A stretch of DNA of 64,000 bases, from NCBI GenBank assembly GCA_023388255.1, contig JAEWGO010000006.1:6560-70559 (forward strand). The letters are read 5' to 3'. Positions 37,179 to 48,197 of the stretch are shown here, piece after piece (the first letter of the stretch is position 1; each line of letters opens with the position of its first letter). The stretch is from Pseudomonadota bacterium. GTDB taxonomy: Bacteria > Pseudomonadota > Gammaproteobacteria > Xanthomonadales > Rhodanobacteraceae. The notes beneath the pieces are model-generated. The model ran no database searches and had not been told where the DNA came from. It saw only the letters and a program-made list of their open reading frames with translations. The translations under genes were made by a program, and so were the position numbers.

Positions 37179-37355
37179 GGTCGCCTCGCGGGTTCCGTGG
37201 AATGCGATTGTCGCAGTGCTGTTGAAAGGACGCGGCTGCAGGCACGATCGTCGCTGCATGTGAGGATCGCGCTCATGCGGCGGCAATGCGAGTGGCTGAT
37301 CCAAATGGCGTGCGTCACTGGCTGCGCCCGGTCGAACATGCTTCAATGCCGGCCT

Positions 37356-37431
37356 GAAGCGGGGGTGCCGGCATGCCGGCTGAGAGAGTCCCTTCGAACC
37401 TGATCCGGTTGACACCGGCGTAGGGAGCTTC
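37356..37431 (+). promoter_or_regulatory. TPP riboswitch (THI element) of thiC
   Basis: The closing P1 stem GAAGC/GCTTC encloses the conserved core GGGGTGCC, GCTGAGAGAG, ACCTGATCC and the 3' GCGTAGGGA. It ends 78 bases before the thiC ATG, so thiamine pyrophosphate binding should shut off thiC. Confidence 0.95.
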
Positions 37432-37508
37432 GCGGAGGCGGTCCGCCCGTTTCCGTGCTCCCGCTTCGTCCAGATCTCGCGTCGCGCGAGGTCTCAATCA
37501 CAGGACGA

Positions 37509-39392
<1,884 letters not shown>

Positions 39393-39767
39393 AAACCCGA
39401 CGTCCGGACGCGTGCGGTTCGAGTGCGCAAACGCCCGCACTACGGGAGGCCAGCTGATGGGTGCAGCATCCCCGCAACGGATCTGCGGGGATGTCCATTT
39501 CTGCAAACCACGTCCATCAGCAACAGGCGCCCGCATTGCTATTCTGACGTGATTGGCCGCATGGCCTGCGGCAGGGGGACGTTGGGTGGCGTTTCATGCG
39601 ATAGACCGATGAGGGGTCCGGAGATTCGACGCCTGGCCCCGCACGCAGATGGCATGCGTTCCCGGATTCCGCTTTTGGCGGTCATGCTGCACGGCACCTG
39701 CGCTGACCACGCATCCGGTGTCCGGGGCATCGACCTTTCCGCGGCACCGTCCGCTCGATCCGCGGCG
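39393..39767. other. Intergenic region between thiC and the hybrid regulator
   Basis: About 375 bases. It holds the thiC terminator candidate. The downstream reading frame is open through the right part (from ~39423), but the upstream extension does not resemble the regulator family and comes before a good signal peptide. Promoters for the regulator are expected here but not identified. Confidence 0.5.
39467..39493 (+). terminator. Terminator candidate after thiC
   Basis: CATCCCCGCA and its exact complement with a seven-base loop, followed by a weak T-containing tail (TCCATTTCTG). Confidence 0.6.
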
Positions 39768-42700
39768 ATGTTTTCTTCGTTCCGGCGTCGCATCGTCCTC
39801 GGTTTGATGGCGAGTGCGATCGCGCTGGCGGTTCCGGCCGGCGCGAACGCGGCCGAGCCGGAACCGCTGTGGGCGCAGCGCCACTACGGGTCGACCGATG
39901 GATTGCCGGTCAGCAGCGCCAGTTCCGCGCGCATCGATACCGATGGGTTCCTGTGGCTGGCGACGCACGACGGCCTGGCGCGTTTCGACGGCCAGCGTTT
40001 CGACGTGCACGATTCAATGCGTTTTCCGGCGCTGTCGGGCAATCGCGTGCAGTCATTGCACATGGACGCGCGCCAGCGACTGTTCGCGTACACCGCGCAT
40101 GGCGATTGGGTGACGGTGCGTTCGGGCCGCATCGAGCGCGTGCCGCTCGGCAATGAGGGGCCGCAGAACGTGCGTCACGTCGACCCGGCCAGCCTGTGCC
40201 TGACCACCGCGCAAGCGTTGTACTGCCCGGATGGCGCCGGCGGCTTTCCGCTGCGGGTGCACCTGCCGGCAGAGGCGGAACCGGCAATGGCATTGCCGGG
40301 GGCCGGCGATGCGGTCTGGATGATTACCACCACCGGCGATGTGTGGCTGCGCCGGCAAGCGGTCTGGCGCATGGTGTGGCGCACGCGGGTCACCGCCATG
40401 CCGCAGCAACCGCACGCTGCCCTCACCACGGCCGACGGCCAGTTGTGGACCGATGCGGCCGGCCGTTTGCTGCGTGTCACCAGCGATGGCGAGGCGACGC
40501 GCTGGCTCGATCGCGACAGTCCATCGGAACTGCTGCAATTGCGTCGCGACGACGACGGGCGCGTGTGGATCGGCGCAACCAATGGCGTCTACACGGTCGT
40601 TGCCGGCCATCCGCAGCGGGTTTTCGCCGAAGACGACAGCGCTCCCACGCCGCTCGACTACCGCAGTTGGCGCGCTCCGGATGGCGCGCTGTGGCTCAGC
40701 CACGGCGGTCGCCTGTGGCGAACGCACACGGCGACGACGGGCGAATCGATCGCGCCGCGGTCGCCGTTGCTTGCCAGTCCGGGCGTCATCCAGGACGTGC
40801 TGTTCGGTGATGACGATGTGGTCTGGGTGATGACGCTGCACGATGGTGTCCATCGCCTCAATCGCGCACGCGTGGATCTGCTCGATGCCGCCGCCGGCCT
40901 CGCCGGTGGCAACGTGTACAGCGTGGCGCAGGACCGCGACGGCTGCATGTGGCTGGGGAGCCTCGGCAGTGGCCTGATGGCGATCGATCGCGACGAGCGG
41001 CTGCGCCATTTCGGTCGCGCCGATGGCCTGCCCGGCGACAACCCGTGGCTGGTCGCCGCGGCGCGCGACGGCAGCATCTATGTCGGCACCTACGCTCCGG
41101 GCCTGTGGCGGCGTGCGCCCGGGGCGCAGCGTTTCGAGGCGGTGGCGTTGCCGGCCGGACTGCTCGGCGAACAGGTGCTGGCGATCGCGTTCGATGCGGC
41201 CGGGCGATTGTGGCTTGGCACCACGGCCGGTGCCTGGCGCCGCGACGGAGACGAATGGGAACGTCAATGGCCGTCCGCGCCGCGTCGCGTGCGCGTCGCC
41301 GCGCTGGCATTGGCCGATGACGGCGAAGTCTGGTTCGGCGGCGCCGAAGGCGTCTGGCGCCAGCATGGCGGGCAGGGCCATCCGGTGGCCGCGGAGGTGT
41401 TGTCGCGGACCTCGGTGCGCGACCTTTACAGGACTGCCGATGGTGCGCTGTGGATCAGCACCGATGGCCGCGGTCTGGTGCGGGTCGCGCCCGACGACCC
41501 GCGCGGCATTCACGCGGTGCGGCTGGGTCGCGCACAGGGATTGCCGTCGAACAGCCCGCACACCGTGCGCGAAGACGCACATGGCCATGTCTGGGTGAAC
41601 AGCAACCAGGGCATCTTCCGCATCAGCCGTCCGGGTTTGCTCGCGTTCCTCGCCGGCTCCGTGCAACGCCTTTCGCCCCTGGTGCTGGGTCTGTCCGACG
41701 GGCTCACCGAGCTTGAGGGCAATGGCGGCGTGCAGCCGGCGGCGGCGTTCGATCAGCGCGGACGGCTGTGGTTTCCGTCGCAGCGCGGCGTCGTCCGCTT
41801 CGATCCGCTGGCGATCGCGCTGCGCGAGCATGCGCCGCACGCGATCATCGATGGGCTGGAAAGCGACGGCCAGCCCTTGCAGCCCGATCGCGCGGGCCGG
41901 TTGCCGCTCGGCGTGCGCACGATCCTGCTGCGCTACGACGCGGCCGACCTCAGCACTGGCAGCCAGACGCGCTTCCGTTACCGCTTGCTGCCGCAGGACC
42001 GCAACTGGACCGATGCGGCGAGCGAACGTTCGGCATCGTTTTCGACCTTGCAGCCCGGCCGCTACCGCTTCGAACTGCTGGCCGGCAACAGCGACGGCAT
42101 CTGGGCCGAGACCCCGATCGCACTCGACTTCGAAGTGCCCTCGCGCTGGCACGAGACACGCACGTTCCAGTGGTCCGCGCTCGCCGCGCTCGGGCTGCTG
42201 GCGCTGGCGCTGGTGCGTCTGCGCCTGCGCGCGCTGCGGTTGCGTACGCTCGAACTCGATCGCCAGGTTGGCCTGCGTACCGGCGAACTGGTGTCCGAGA
42301 AGGCGCGCGTGGAAAGCGCCTTGGTCGAGCTTGCGCGCACGCATCGGGAAATCGAGGACAGCAATCTGCGTCTGGCCGAACAGGCGCAACGGCTCGCCGC
42401 GCTGGACCAGTTCCGCACGCGCGTGCTCGCCGATGTCAGCCACGAATTGCGCACGCCGGTGATGCTGGTGTCACTGCCGCTGCGCGAACTGCACGCGCAC
42501 GCCGGCCAGCTGGCGGCCGCGGACCGCAGCCGGCTCGAGCTGTCGCTGAAGCAGCTGGAGCGGTTGGGCGGACTGGTCGAGCAGCTGCTCGATCTGGTGC
42601 AGGCCGAGGCCGGACAGACGCGCCTGCGCGTGCGCCGGCTCGATCTGGCCGAGCTCCTGCGCGAGATCGCCGCAGGCTACCGACCGGCGGCCGCACGCGC

Positions 42701-43862
42701 CGGCGTCGAGCTGGCAGTGCAGGGGGACGCAGACGGCATTCCCTTGTTCGGCGACAGCGGGCGGCTGACCATGGTGTTCGGCAATCTGATCGACAACGCG
42801 ATCAAGTACGCGCCAGCGGGCGGCACGATCGTGATCCAGCTTGATCGCGGCGACGAGCATGCGATTGTCGAGGTGAGCGACGAAGGCCCGGGATTCGATC
42901 CCGCTGTCGGCGGGCGCCTGTTCCAGCGGTTCTATCGTGCGGAAGGTCCGCCCCGGCAGGGGCGCGAAGGGCTTGGCATCGGGTTGGCGTTGGCGCGCGA
43001 GCTGGTCGAACTGCACGGTGGACGCATCGCGGCTCGGAGCACGCCCGGCGCGGGCGCGACGTTCCGGGTCGAGCTGCCGCTCGGCAGCGCGCATGTCGCG
43101 CTCGACGATCTCGTGCTCGATCCGGTGCAAGGCGCCGCGCCGCCGTCGGTCGCGTCGGTGCAACGCGGTGACGGCAGCGTGCTGCTGGTCGAGGACCATC
43201 CCGACCTTGCTACATATCTGGCCGAACGGCTCGGCGAGCACCTGCCGGTGACCTGCGTCGGCAGCGCCGAACAGGCGGTGCAGGCGCTGGCCGACGATCC
43301 CGGCATCCGGCTGGTGGTCAGCGACGTCGTGCTGCCCGGCGCCAGCGGTCTGCAACTGTGCAGGCAACTCGCCAGTGCGGGCGAAGCACGACGGCGACCG
43401 GTGATCCTGATCTCGGCGCGCGCCGCCGACACCGATCGCGAGGCCGGCCTCGCCGCCGGCGCGGTCGCCTGGCTGGCCAAGCCCTTCAGCTTCGAATCGC
43501 TGTTGAACGCGATGGCCGATGCGTGGCCCGAGGCGCGACCGCGGCTGGCCGCGAATCCGCTCGATCCGGCTGCATTGGATCCACTGCTCGCCATTGCGCT
43601 GCGCGGACTCGGCGACGCCGCATTCACGATCGCCGAGTGGGCGACGCAGGCGCATCTGTCGGAGCGGCAATTGCGCCGCCGCGTCGGTGAACTGAGCGGC
43701 CAATCACCGCAAATCTGGTTGCGCGAACAGCGGCTGCTGCGCGTGCGTCACCTGCTGCGCAGCGGTGCCTGCAAGACCCTCGCCGAAGCCGGGGCGCGTT
43801 GCGGGCTGGACAACCCGGCCTATCTCTATCGCAGTTACCGGGCGCGGTTCGGCGAGCACTGA
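39768..43862 (+). CDS. Hybrid two-component system protein (propeller-HisKA-REC-AraC)
   Basis: A 1364-residue sensor and regulator in one chain. Signal peptide (~10-32); periplasmic reg_prop propellers (~40-720, repeats like DGFLWLATHDGLARFDG); Y_Y_Y domain (~735-800); one transmembrane helix (~802-822); HisKA with phospho-His near 892 (SHELRTP); HATPase with DNAIKYAPAGG, DEGPGFDP and GLGIGLALARELVELHGG; receiver domain with phospho-Asp near 1186 (VVSDVVLPG); AraC-type HTH (~1280-1364). HTCS proteins typically bind a ligand, often a glycan, and switch on neighbouring genes. The secreted-protein genes begin 219 bases downstream on the same strand. ATG choice rests on the signal peptide. Confidence 0.93.
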   Translation: MFSSFRRRIVLGLMASAIALAVPAGANAAEPEPLWAQRHYGSTDGLPVSSASSARIDTDGFLWLATHDGLARFDGQRFDVHDSMRFPALSGNRVQSLHMDARQRLFAYTAHGDWVTVRSGRIERVPLGNEGPQNVRHVDPASLCLTTAQALYCPDGAGGFPLRVHLPAEAEPAMALPGAGDAVWMITTTGDVWLRRQAVWRMVWRTRVTAMPQQPHAALTTADGQLWTDAAGRLLRVTSDGEATRWLDRDSPSELLQLRRDDDGRVWIGATNGVYTVVAGHPQRVFAEDDSAPTPLDYRSWRAPDGALWLSHGGRLWRTHTATTGESIAPRSPLLASPGVIQDVLFGDDDVVWVMTLHDGVHRLNRARVDLLDAAAGLAGGNVYSVAQDRDGCMWLGSLGSGLMAIDRDERLRHFGRADGLPGDNPWLVAAARDGSIYVGTYAPGLWRRAPGAQRFEAVALPAGLLGEQVLAIAFDAAGRLWLGTTAGAWRRDGDEWERQWPSAPRRVRVAALALADDGEVWFGGAEGVWRQHGGQGHPVAAEVLSRTSVRDLYRTADGALWISTDGRGLVRVAPDDPRGIHAVRLGRAQGLPSNSPHTVREDAHGHVWVNSNQGIFRISRPGLLAFLAGSVQRLSPLVLGLSDGLTELEGNGGVQPAAAFDQRGRLWFPSQRGVVRFDPLAIALREHAPHAIIDGLESDGQPLQPDRAGRLPLGVRTILLRYDAADLSTGSQTRFRYRLLPQDRNWTDAASERSASFSTLQPGRYRFELLAGNSDGIWAETPIALDFEVPSRWHETRTFQWSALAALGLLALALVRLRLRALRLRTLELDRQVGLRTGELVSEKARVESALVELARTHREIEDSNLRLAEQAQRLAALDQFRTRVLADVSHELRTPVMLVSLPLRELHAHAGQLAAADRSRLELSLKQLERLGGLVEQLLDLVQAEAGQTRLRVRRLDLAELLREIAAGYRPAAARAGVELAVQGDADGIPLFGDSGRLTMVFGNLIDNAIKYAPAGGTIVIQLDRGDEHAIVEVSDEGPGFDPAVGGRLFQRFYRAEGPPRQGREGLGIGLALARELVELHGGRIAARSTPGAGATFRVELPLGSAHVALDDLVLDPVQGAAPPSVASVQRGDGSVLLVEDHPDLATYLAERLGEHLPVTCVGSAEQAVQALADDPGIRLVVSDVVLPGASGLQLCRQLASAGEARRRPVILISARAADTDREAGLAAGAVAWLAKPFSFESLLNAMADAWPEARPRLAANPLDPAALDPLLAIALRGLGDAAFTIAEWATQAHLSERQLRRRVGELSGQSPQIWLREQRLLRVRHLLRSGACKTLAEAGARCGLDNPAYLYRSYRARFGEH

Positions 43863-43900
43863 TCCGCCGAGCGGCCGATTCCGGCGCGCTCCAGACGATT

Positions 43901-43916
43901 GATTTCCGGGGAAATC
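43901..43916. promoter_or_regulatory. 16-bp dyad, possible operator
   Basis: GATTTCC and GGAAATC as perfect inverted halves around two bases, 38 bases past the regulator stop and 166 before the first secreted-protein gene. Either a protein-binding dyad or a short hairpin; no second copy was found nearby. Confidence 0.35.
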
Positions 43917-44027
43917 CGCCCGCCGTCGGGCGCGATGTCCGCTGCGTGCATGCCGACGTCCGCTCAGGGCATGGGCAGTGCGGTGCACCGGGGACACCAT
44001 CGCCTCGGGGCCATGCCGCCGAATTTC

Positions 44028-44046
44028 CCCGCGCGTTTCGCGCGGG
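44028..44046. promoter_or_regulatory. GC hairpin in leader of the beta-helix operon
   Basis: CCCGCGCG-TTT-CGCGCGGG, an 8-bp perfect stem ending 35 bases before the ATG at 44082. No T-run follows, so it may be a leader structure more than a terminator. Confidence 0.4.
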
Positions 44047-44081
44047 ACGCCGGGCATGGACGGTTCACGCGGAGAGCATCC

Positions 44082-47000
44082 ATGACGAGTTTCGGGTTTC
44101 GGGGAAAGTGCGGGCGCTGGTTGGCGGGAGCGTTGCTGGCGTGTCTGGGCATGCCGGCCATCGCAGCTACCTACACGGTGACCAACACCAATGACGCCGG
44201 GGCCGGAAGCCTGAGGCAGGCGATGCTCAGTGCGATAGCCAGCCCCGCAGCGGACACCATCGTGTTCGCGCCCTCATCCAATGGCGTGATCACGCTGCAA
44301 TCGGCACTGCCCGATCTGCTCGGCAGCGGCGGTGCGCTGACGATCACCGGCAACGGCGCCGCCAACACGATCATCGACGGCGCCGGCCAGTACAGGCCGT
44401 TCAAGGCCGAGTGGCAGGACGGTCTGCGCTTCACCCTGCGTGGACTGACGGTGCGCAACGGCTTTGCCGACCAAGGACAGGGTGGCGCCATCTTCATGCA
44501 GGGCGGCAACAGCACGACGCTACTCACCCTGGATGCGGTCGAACTCGTCGGCAACCTCGCCACCTACAACGGTGGCGCGGTTTATGTCTCCACTCCTGTC
44601 CGTATCGACGACAGCCTTTTCGCCGGCAACCGCTCGGGGACCTACGGTGGCGGCATCCATTTCGACGGGGGCCAAACGGCGCGGGTCCGGAACACGACGT
44701 TCGACGGCAACGTGGGAGGCGTCATCTGCGTCACCGGAAGCGGCAGCGCGAACGATCCGGTGGCGCGCTTCGTCAACGTGACCGCGACAGGCGACCGGCC
44801 GGGCGACGATGCGGTCCTCCGTATCGAGGGCGGAGCTCGCGCATCGCTCAGCAACTCGCTCATCGGCGGCAGCATACCGAGCATCCGCCTGTATGACACA
44901 GGGGCCATTGAGCTTGCCACGTCGTTCAACAACGTGTTGAAAAATCCCCTCGATTCGGGCATCCAGGACGGCGTCAACGGCAACCAGATCAATGTGATCC
45001 TTCCGTTGATCGGGCCGCTCGGCGACCACGGCGGCCTGACCCGGACGCTGCCGCTGCTGCCCGGCAGCCCGGCGCTGGATGCCGGCACCGAGGCGGGCGG
45101 AGACGTCCCTGCCGCCGACCAGCGCGGCGTTGCCCGCGTGGGCCCGCCAGACGTGGGCGCATACGAATCGCATGGCTTCAGCGTGGCCATCGGCAGCGGA
45201 AACGGCCAGTCGACGGCGGTGGGCACGCCTTTCGCCGAGTCGCTCGTGGCCGTGGCGACGGCGCTCGATCCTCTCGAACCGGTGGCCGGCGGCATCGTGC
45301 GTTTCAGCGCGCCGACGAGTGGCCCGAGTGCGGTCATCACTTCGCCCGACGCGACCATCGAGTCCGATGGCACGGCGCCGGCGGCGGCGATCGCCAACGG
45401 CGTGGTCGGCGGCCCGTATGCGGTCTCGGCGCGCCTGTCCGCCGCGCAGTCGGTCGATTTTTCCCTGACCAACGTCGCCGGTGCCTGCGGCGCGTTCGCG
45501 TTCCCCTACACGCTGGCCGGCGCAGACAACGCTGCTCGCGTGGCCGAGCTGCGGCAGGCCATCGAGTGCGCCAACGTCAATGCCAGCGACGACGAGATCG
45601 ACCTCGGCGGCCACACGCTGGTCTTCGCCGATGCGCCGTACACGGATGCCAATGGCGCCAATGCGCTGCCGATCGCCACCAGCGTGCTCACCTTGCGCAA
45701 CGGTGCGCTGGAGCGCGACGCTTCGGCAGCGGCATTCCGTTTCCTCGACGCCGCCACCGGCAGTGACCTGCGCGTGCGTGCGATGCAACTGCGCAACGGC
45801 GCGTCCGACACGGAAGGCGGAGCAATCCGCGCCGACGGCGCGCTGAAGCTGGAAGACAGCGTGTTCGAGGACAACCGCGCGGCAACGCTCGGCGGCGCGA
45901 TCTCGTCGCATGCGATGACCAACATCTTCACTTCGCGCTTCACGCGCAACGTCGCTCCAGACGGCGCCGCGATCGCCGGCGGCGATGACGACGCGATTCC
46001 CGGCAGTGACGTGACCTTGGTCGCCAACTCGCGCATCGAAAACAACGGTGACGCCGCCAGCCGTTCGGTGATCTGGAACAAGAGCTACTTCGCGATGGTG
46101 GCCAGCCTCGTCGCCGACAACCACCTGAGCGCCGCGAACAGCTCGCTGATGTTCTTCCACGAAGATGCTGCCGTGGCGGAGTTTCGCAACGTCACCATCG
46201 CCGACAATACGGTGACCGGCGCGTTGTTCTTGCGAATGTCGGCGAACATGCAGTTGAACAACTGCATCGTCTGGGACAACCAGTACGGCAGCCTCGGCGC
46301 GGTTTCGGCCCGCAACAGCATCCTGCCCGGCGTTCCCGCGGTGAGCGGCAACCTCGACCAGCCGCCCGGCTTCGTCGGCGCCGGTGACTACCACCTCGAT
46401 TCCGGAAGCCCGGCGATCGATGCGGCCGACAACGGCTACGGATATCCCATCGGCGATCTCGACCAGAACCCGCGCCCCGTCGACGATCCGGGCGTGGCCG
46501 ACACCGGCGTGAGCCACAACGGGGATCCGATCCTCGACATCGGCGCCTACGAGCGCCAGACCGCGTCCGCCGTGGCCGGCATCACGGTCACGCCGACCAG
46601 TGGCCTGATCACCACCGAAGCCGGCGGCACGGCGACGTTCACCGTCGTGCTCGATCGCTACCCGAAAGCCGACGTGACGCTGCCGCTGTCCAGCAGCGAT
46701 GTCAGCGAAGGCGTCGTCGCGCCGGCAAGCCTGATCTTCACGCAGGCGAACTGGAACCAGCCACGGACCATCACCGTGACCGGCATGGACGATGGCGTCA
46801 TCGACGGCGACCAGGGCTACACGATCGTGACCGGCCCGGCGGGCAGTGCGGACCCGGCCTACGACGGCATCGATCCGCCGGACGTGTCGGTCGTCAACGA
46901 GGAAGGCGCGATACCGCAGCACCATCTCGGCGGCACCGTCATCGGCCTCGCCGGCAGCGGGCTGGTGCTGTCGTTCGACGAGGCGGGCGAAACCCTGCCG

Positions 47001-48197
47001 GTCGCCGCCGACGGCAGCTTCGTGTTCGCGGCGACGCTGGCGCAAGGCGCCACCTACACGGTCACGATCGCCGCGCAACCGCAGACTCCGGCGCAGGCCT
47101 GTGTCGTGGTCAACGGCAGCGGCACGATGGGCGGTGCCGACGTCGGCAACGTGGTCGTCAACTGCGGCGCCACCGACACCCGCTCGATCGGCGGCAGCGT
47201 CAGCGGCCTCGCCGGCGGCGGGCTGGTCCTGCAACTCAACGGCGGCGGCGACCTCGCCATTTCCGCCAACGGCGGCTATGCGTTCCCGTTGCGACTGCTC
47301 GACGGCGCCAGCTACATCGTCACCGTGAAGACGCAGCCGCAGGGACAGTTGTGCACGCTCGACCACGCGACTGGCACGGTGCAGGGTGCGGACGTCAGCG
47401 ACGTCGACGCGAGTTGCGCGCCGCTGGCGGCGGAACTGCACCTGGGCGTCGACGACGGCCACGCGTTCGCCCGCTACGGGCATGTGCGCGACTACTTCGT
47501 CACGCTCGGCAACAGCGGCAACGCTGCCGCCAATGGCATTCAGGTCGTCGGCACGTTCAGCGCCGCGTTCGACGTGGCGAACGTGCACTGGCAGTGCCTC
47601 GGCGGCGCCAGCCTGTGTGGCAGCGGCGGCGCCGGCGGCTTCTCCGATGCGGCGAACCTGCCGGCCAACAGCAGCGTGACCTGGATCGTCAGCGTGCCGG
47701 TACTGGGCGGCAGCGACGAAGCCGAGGCCACGTTCCGAGTCGACGTGGCGCCATCGCCGGTGGCGGCGAACGGCGCCGGCCTCTGGGATGCCGACACCGA
47801 CACGCTGGTCATCTTCCGCGACGGCCACGACGTGCTGTACGGCGATGGCTCGCGCGCCCCCGAGCCGCTGCCGCTTTACGACGAGCGCAGCGTGCCGATC
47901 GAATGGCCGCCGGCCAGCGGCGAAGGCATCACGCTCGTGCGCACGCTTGCGACGCCGGAGGGTGACGTGCTGGTGCAACGCCTGACGCTCGGCAGCGCCG
48001 ACTTCGTGCGCCTGCTCGGCACGGATGGCACGGGCCAGCAGCGGCCCAGCGACTGGGCGCGCGTCGCGGACGGCGCGCACCTCGCCGTCGCTCGCGTGGC
48101 GGGTGCGACGAACATCTCCATCGTGTTGCTCGAAGGCGCGGCACGCCCGCTCGCCGTGTCGCAGCACGTGGCCGAACTTACGGGAGAACTGGAATGA
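44082..48197 (+). CDS. Large secreted beta-helix / Calx-beta-like / DUF11-like protein
   Basis: A 1371-residue exported protein with GGAGAG six bases before the ATG and a signal peptide cleaved near AIAA-TYTV (~29). Order of parts: choice-of-anchor Q/beta-helix (~30-390, with NDAGAGSLRQAM and SPALDAGTEA), a short beta domain (~390-480), a second beta-helix (~485-830), a Calx-beta-like domain (~835-940, GGTATFTVVLD, TVTGMDDG), two ~80-residue repeats beginning GG.V.GLAG.GLVL and ending with Cys (~945-1107), and a DUF11-like adhesin-type domain (~1110-1245). No C-terminal anchor is present. Surface or released adhesin-like protein; function unknown. The next gene overlaps by four bases. Confidence 0.85.
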   Translation: MTSFGFRGKCGRWLAGALLACLGMPAIAATYTVTNTNDAGAGSLRQAMLSAIASPAADTIVFAPSSNGVITLQSALPDLLGSGGALTITGNGAANTIIDGAGQYRPFKAEWQDGLRFTLRGLTVRNGFADQGQGGAIFMQGGNSTTLLTLDAVELVGNLATYNGGAVYVSTPVRIDDSLFAGNRSGTYGGGIHFDGGQTARVRNTTFDGNVGGVICVTGSGSANDPVARFVNVTATGDRPGDDAVLRIEGGARASLSNSLIGGSIPSIRLYDTGAIELATSFNNVLKNPLDSGIQDGVNGNQINVILPLIGPLGDHGGLTRTLPLLPGSPALDAGTEAGGDVPAADQRGVARVGPPDVGAYESHGFSVAIGSGNGQSTAVGTPFAESLVAVATALDPLEPVAGGIVRFSAPTSGPSAVITSPDATIESDGTAPAAAIANGVVGGPYAVSARLSAAQSVDFSLTNVAGACGAFAFPYTLAGADNAARVAELRQAIECANVNASDDEIDLGGHTLVFADAPYTDANGANALPIATSVLTLRNGALERDASAAAFRFLDAATGSDLRVRAMQLRNGASDTEGGAIRADGALKLEDSVFEDNRAATLGGAISSHAMTNIFTSRFTRNVAPDGAAIAGGDDDAIPGSDVTLVANSRIENNGDAASRSVIWNKSYFAMVASLVADNHLSAANSSLMFFHEDAAVAEFRNVTIADNTVTGALFLRMSANMQLNNCIVWDNQYGSLGAVSARNSILPGVPAVSGNLDQPPGFVGAGDYHLDSGSPAIDAADNGYGYPIGDLDQNPRPVDDPGVADTGVSHNGDPILDIGAYERQTASAVAGITVTPTSGLITTEAGGTATFTVVLDRYPKADVTLPLSSSDVSEGVVAPASLIFTQANWNQPRTITVTGMDDGVIDGDQGYTIVTGPAGSADPAYDGIDPPDVSVVNEEGAIPQHHLGGTVIGLAGSGLVLSFDEAGETLPVAADGSFVFAATLAQGATYTVTIAAQPQTPAQACVVVNGSGTMGGADVGNVVVNCGATDTRSIGGSVSGLAGGGLVLQLNGGGDLAISANGGYAFPLRLLDGASYIVTVKTQPQGQLCTLDHATGTVQGADVSDVDASCAPLAAELHLGVDDGHAFARYGHVRDYFVTLGNSGNAAANGIQVVGTFSAAFDVANVHWQCLGGASLCGSGGAGGFSDAANLPANSSVTWIVSVPVLGGSDEAEATFRVDVAPSPVAANGAGLWDADTDTLVIFRDGHDVLYGDGSRAPEPLPLYDERSVPIEWPPASGEGITLVRTLATPEGDVLVQRLTLGSADFVRLLGTDGTGQQRPSDWARVADGAHLAVARVAGATNISIVLLEGAARPLAVSQHVAELTGELE

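Noticed and set aside
44520..48167. 1215-codon minus-strand frame opposite the large beta-helix gene
   Set aside because: Antisense composition without signal peptide or domain; the plus-strand gene has export signal and recognisable repeats.
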